NCBI GenBank assembly: GCA_037439425.1 | Contig: JBBIWA010000005.1 | Coordinates: forward strand, 82,111-146,110 | Source: JBBIWA01 sp037439425 | Lineage (GTDB): Bacteria > Acidobacteriota > Blastocatellia > RBC074 | Reading direction: 5' to 3' | DNA length: 64,000 nucleotides | Shown: positions 61,189 through 64,000 of the stretch, piece by piece | Layout of the letters: every line of letters starts with the position of its first letter | Numbering within the stretch: position 1 is the first letter of the stretch | Made by a program: the position numbers and the translations under genes | Notes under the pieces: model-generated | Databases searched by the model: none | The model's input: the letters and a program-made list of their open reading frames with translations, nothing else | What the model was told of the DNA's origin: nothing

Positions 61189-62418
61189 ATGACTACAGCG
61201 AGCGCAGGCGATAAGAAGGCAATTTTGCGTGATAAGCGGGCGCAGGCGATTGCCATCATGGGCTTGGTCAAGCGCGAAGGTGATCGGTTTCGCGTCACAG
61301 GAGCCTCTTTACGAGGACGGCGGCAGAGCTATGAAATCTGGCGCGATGAAACGGGCAAGGTGCGCTGCTCTTGTCCTGAGTTTGAAGAGCAGTTTGCTCA
61401 GGACGCGGCGTTTCGGTGCGAGCACATCCTGGCTGTTAAGTATTCGCTTGCGCCGAAAGAGGCGGCTTTCAATGCCAGCCCAGAGAAGAGGCCGGAAGAT
61501 AAGGCTGTGTCTGCCACAGGGGAGACGCCACGCGTGGAGAAGATCCAAACTGAGCCACATGCCATTGGGCAAAGTGAGATAACCGGGGTGAAGGCAAATG
61601 CTAGCATTGCGGCCGACTCATCGAGCGTTCATTCTGAGGGAGAGAAGCCAGTGGGTTTGAAGGTGGAACAACCGGAGATGAAGAAGGAAGGTGAGGCTCG
61701 GACTGAGCCTCAGTTGCTGGCGGGCGAAGCTGAGGATGATTCTGATTCGTTCACCGAAGCTCATAAAGCGCCAGTGGTACCGATCGCTTTCGCTAACCTG
61801 CTACGCAAGCTGCGCCAGCCGGTAGACCCTAAACTCATCAAGACACGTGAAGGATGGACCGACCGGGATGGCAATAAGCATATGGTAGAGTATGTGGAGT
61901 GGCACACAGTGGCTGACATCCTTGACCGCGTGGCGCCGACTTGGTCGCATGCCGTGCGCAACATTGTCCAGATCGGCGATATGGTCGCCGTGACTGCTGC
62001 CATCACCATTGATGGGGTGACACGAGAAGGCGTGGGCACAGGTGCGGCGGATAATGAAACCGGCATCAAAAAAGCCGAGCACGATGCCTTGAAACGCGCG
62101 GCGATCAAGTTTGGGATTGCGCGCGACCTGTATCAGCGCGAGTCCGAAGTGAGCGATCAGCAGGGAAGCGGCCCGCAAGCGGGCGAGTTTCCGCGGGACC
62201 CGCTGGCCAAATCGCTGGCTGATTTGGTGACTCCCAAGCAGCTCAGCATGATGCGCGCCTTAGCCCGGCTAGTGGGAGTGGATGTTGAGGCCGAGTGCCA
62301 GGCAGTTTTGCGTTGCCAACCCGATGAGATGTCGAAGCGCGCCGCTTCGAGTTTCATTGACTACTTGAAGCGCAAACAGCAGGAGCTGGCTGCTGATGGG
62401 ATGCGACGCGCTAGCTAA
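61189..62418 (+). CDS. SWIM zinc-finger/Rad52-type annealing protein fusion
   Basis: 409 residues. The SWIM finger is at about 45-80 with C60-x-C62 and C77-x-H79 (CSCPEF...FRCEHI). A low-complexity, charged linker covers about 90-195. The C-terminal Rad52/22-type domain (about 200-315) shows FANLLRKLRQPVDPKLIKTR, YVEWHTVADILDRVAPTWSH, AVTAAITIDGVTREGVGTGA and GIKKAEHDALKRAAIKFGIA, then RDLYQRESE. Single-strand annealing proteins of this fold serve phage or host recombination. A finger fused in front may aid DNA or protein binding. GGAGGAG precedes the ATG. It has a repressor-type promoter and divides the module with the XRE and ImmA-like genes. Confidence 0.82.
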   Translation: MTTASAGDKKAILRDKRAQAIAIMGLVKREGDRFRVTGASLRGRRQSYEIWRDETGKVRCSCPEFEEQFAQDAAFRCEHILAVKYSLAPKEAAFNASPEKRPEDKAVSATGETPRVEKIQTEPHAIGQSEITGVKANASIAADSSSVHSEGEKPVGLKVEQPEMKKEGEARTEPQLLAGEAEDDSDSFTEAHKAPVVPIAFANLLRKLRQPVDPKLIKTREGWTDRDGNKHMVEYVEWHTVADILDRVAPTWSHAVRNIVQIGDMVAVTAAITIDGVTREGVGTGAADNETGIKKAEHDALKRAAIKFGIARDLYQRESEVSDQQGSGPQAGEFPRDPLAKSLADLVTPKQLSMMRALARLVGVDVEAECQAVLRCQPDEMSKRAASSFIDYLKRKQQELAADGMRRAS

Positions 62419-62496
62419 AGCCGGCCGGAGAAACACGAGCATAAGCACTGTGGCCTGGTGGCTAAGCCAGATCCTCGATCTGTGGAGGTACTGAAG

Positions 62497-62979
62497 ATGA
62501 TGACTGAAGAGCTGATTCTGGAACAAACCCTGCCGCTGGGGCCAGACCGTATTGATGAGTCGGTCTATCTCGAAACTAGACGGCGCACCAAGAAGGAGCA
62601 GATCCTAGCGCTTTATGACGAAGGTGTGACCGATGTGGCAGAGATCGTGCGCGAAGTAGGAGCGCGCCCCTCTTACGTAGCGCAGGTGCTGCAGGAGGCG
62701 GGCAAACTCTCAGGCTATTTCGATCTCTACACAACCACGGCCAGCGAGCAGAATATTTATTCGCGCTTCTTCCGCAACGTGCTCTCATTCAAGACAGTCG
62801 AAGCGGCTCGTGCCTCGGTGGAGCGGATTGACCGTCTCTATCACTACTTCGAGCGCATCGGCGACCGCGCAGGCCAACATCATGCGATGGTGCTGGCACT
62901 GACAGGCAAAAACCGCGCGCGATGGAGCGGCAAGCATGCGGAGGCGAAAATCTTCAGCGATTGGCTGGCCGAGCATTGA
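62497..62979 (+). CDS. Hypothetical protein with HTH-like segment
   Basis: 160 residues from ATG at 62497 (GGAGG 10 bp upstream); a GTG at 62458 is the alternative. The segment KKEQILALYDEGVTDVAEIV then REVGARPSYVAQVLQEAGKL resembles a helix-turn-helix of the Sigma70-r4/HTH_38 kind used in DNA-binding and terminase-like proteins. The rest is helical (FRNVLSFKTVEAARASVERI, DRLYHYFERIGD). It follows the Rad52 gene by 78 bp and ends before a terminator, so it belongs to the same operon. Function unknown. Confidence 0.65.
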   Translation: MMTEELILEQTLPLGPDRIDESVYLETRRRTKKEQILALYDEGVTDVAEIVREVGARPSYVAQVLQEAGKLSGYFDLYTTTASEQNIYSRFFRNVLSFKTVEAARASVERIDRLYHYFERIGDRAGQHHAMVLALTGKNRARWSGKHAEAKIFSDWLAEH

Positions 62980-63008
62980 GACAGCACTGAATGCTACTGA
63001 AACAGGGC

Positions 63009-63055
63009 AGGGCGCGTTAAGCTTCGAGCTGAAGTTTGACGCGCCCTACGTTTTT
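63009..63055 (+). terminator. Intrinsic terminator of the SWIM-Rad52 operon
   Basis: AGGGCGCGT (63009-63017) pairs with ACGCGCCCT (63039-63047), extended inward by TTAAGCTTC and GAAGTTTGA, followed by ACG and TTTTT (63051-63055). It lies 30 bp after the operon's last stop codon. Confidence 0.88.
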
Positions 63056-63228
63056 CGCGTGATGCAGCCGTGCTCTAATTCAAGGTTTTGTGACCCAGCT
63101 GAGGCCTACCTTCGAGGGGCTGCCCTTGGAAACTCCTCATTCCCCTTTGACACTGACTGAGGCGGTAGTGAAGATGGCGGGTTGACACAGCCCCCCTCTG
63201 TGCCAACCCACACATCTATCCAACCATC

Positions 63229-63636
63229 TCAGGCCATTGTCCCTTTAAACTCAATACTCCTGATAATGCTCTCCAGTCCATACCCTCTCTGCTGTAGTAG
63301 GCGCATATCCATAACATGAACAATATCTGAGCCTCTTTTGTTGATCTCATAGGTAAGATTTGGCACAGTCCGGCGAAGTTCTCCCAGGGCTTGTTGAAGA
63401 TCTCCCTTCCCCAACGGCTTCTTCAAGTAATGAGATTCCAGGGCATTTGTGACTTCTCCTTCCTTCCAAGCTTCTTCAACCGTGAAGAAGCAGCTGTAAG
63501 CCTCTCCTAGCTCTGACAAATACCATAACAAAGGAATCTGTCGATCTTTTACAGCCTCACTAATAGGTCTTTTGCCTTCCGTTTGGGGCATAGATACGCC
63601 TTCAAATCCAAAGATCAAAATAGTGGCAACCGTCAT
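63229..63636 (-). CDS. Hypothetical protein
   Basis: 135 residues from ATG at 63636; a TTG one codon earlier is possible. The N-terminus (TVATILIFGFEGVSM) is weakly hydrophobic and might be a poor signal. The rest is helical with a short beta tail (LLWYLSELGEAYSCFFTVEE, LGELRRTVPNLTYEINKRGS, VHVMDMRLLQQRGYGLESII). No family is recognised. A later ATG (residue about 16) is an alternative start. It has no strong ribosome binding site. Confidence 0.5.
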   Translation of the reverse strand: MTVATILIFGFEGVSMPQTEGKRPISEAVKDRQIPLLWYLSELGEAYSCFFTVEEAWKEGEVTNALESHYLKKPLGKGDLQQALGELRRTVPNLTYEINKRGSDIVHVMDMRLLQQRGYGLESIIRSIEFKGTMA

Positions 63637-63669
63637 CAATGTGCATCTGTTCGTAACTTGCTCCTAGTC

Positions 63670-63807
63670 TTACAGCAAAGTAATCGTTACTGTTTCTGGC
63701 GGACCAGGGTTAGCAATCCAGGTCCGGTTAACAATCTCGGGGTTGAGAGAAAACCCATCCACCTCAACAGGAATGTTTTGTGTTTGTTGGCCACCTTGAG
63801 GCGGCAT
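63670..63807 (-). CDS. Uncertain small open frame
   Basis: 45 codons (MPPQGGQQTQNIPVEVDGFS, then NRTWIANPGPPETVTITLL) and a coding-like stretch without ATG reaching to 63879. The composition suggests the end of a real secreted protein, but there is no ribosome binding site and it overlaps the plus-strand promoter region. It could be a decayed gene. Confidence 0.3.
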   Translation of the reverse strand: MPPQGGQQTQNIPVEVDGFSLNPEIVNRTWIANPGPPETVTITLL

Positions 63808-63893
63808 CGGCTGCGTTGGCTGAGATGGCCAAGATAACGTTGCAAGGTTCCCCGCAGCGACAAAATAGCGTAAAATTGTTTAGCGGCTCGATA

Positions 63894-63922
63894 TTGTCAA
63901 AGCGAGTGAATGTGATTATACT
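63894..63922 (+). promoter_or_regulatory. Sigma70-type promoter of the right-end gene
   Basis: TTGTCA (63894-63899), 17-nt spacer, TATACT (63917-63922). The ATG at 63933 lies 11 bp past the -10, so the transcript would be nearly leaderless. Confidence 0.7.
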
Positions 63923-63932
63923 GCCTGCCGTC

Positions 63933-64000
63933 ATGAAACTCGGTGTCGATCTGAAACAATCAAGCCGCGAAGAACTGCTCGAACTGGTTGAGCATTTGAC
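63933..64000 (+). CDS. 5' end of an unidentified gene, cut by the window
   Basis: 22 codons are visible (MKLGVDLKQSSREELLELVE, then HL). No ribosome binding site is seen, in keeping with a promoter whose start lies only a few bases upstream. The helical charged start matches nothing specific; a transposase of the IS66 kind or a DNA-binding protein are possible. The window ends before more can be said. Confidence 0.55.
   Translation, partial: MKLGVDLKQSSREELLELVEHL

Overview
The window looks like a chromosomal piece of an environmental Acidobacteriota (probably class Blastocatellia). The grounds are two very large Oar-like TonB-dependent receptors with an N-terminal carboxypeptidase-regulatory domain, a DUF1800/DUF1501 secreted pair, a SYLF protein, an S9 peptidase of the kind common in that phylum, a mid-50s GC content judged by eye, and many dispersed non-coding repeats. 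This is inference from gene content; no rRNA is present to fix the taxonomy.

Layout. 0.3-7.4 kb: LON-domain protein, lepA, ttcA, a YkgJ-type cysteine-cluster protein and two secreted proteins of unknown role. 7.4-8.8 kb: repeat-rich non-coding DNA. 8.8-16.9 kb: two paralogous TonB-dependent receptors on the minus strand, each followed by a terminator hairpin. 17-20.7 kb: an HTH protein, a metallophosphoesterase and more repeats. A roughly 500-bp repeat occurs in inverted orientation at 8.15-8.67 and 19.94-20.47 kb and brackets this block. 20.8-26.6 kb: DUF1800/DUF1501 pair, queD, a small protein, thiO-like oxidase and a convergent Nudix hydrolase. 27.0-32.7 kb: lysine/diaminopimelate cluster lysC-dapB-dapA-dapD plus an M20 peptidase. 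33-36 kb: a small protein, then cheR, moaC and moeA on the minus strand. 36.3-38.7 kb: a fossil TnpB C-terminus followed by a ribose-type binding lipoprotein and permease with no ATPase. 39.0-40.4 kb: a sigma54 activator with a degenerate receiver. 40.4-42.6 kb: non-coding repeat arrays.

42.69-43.14 kb (minus strand): an initiator tRNA-fMet gene interrupted between U33 and C34 by a 379-nt group I intron, with its own terminator. This is the strongest unusual feature of the window. 43.4-49 kb: a secreted protein, a TPR lipoprotein, folE, an HxlR regulator and a decayed protoglobin gene with an amber codon. 49.3-53.1 kb: purF, a ComEC-like MBL protein, DUF3006 and purM. 53.1-59.2 kb: S9 peptidase, a GH63/MGH1-like glycosidase and a SYLF protein. 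59.4-63.1 kb: a compact accessory module of ImmA-like protein and XRE regulator (minus), divergent from a SWIM-Rad52 fusion and an unknown HTH-like protein (plus). The plus-strand pair has a sigma70-type promoter overlapped by inverted half-sites and ends in a clear terminator. The right end holds small uncertain genes and the first 22 codons of a gene that runs off the window.

How they work together. The clearest pathway is aspartate to diaminopimelate/lysine (lysC, dapB, dapA, dapD, possibly the M20 peptidase as the desuccinylase). moaC-moeA serve molybdenum cofactor, purF-purM purines, folE and queD pterin/queuosine chemistry, and ttcA and lepA the translation apparatus.
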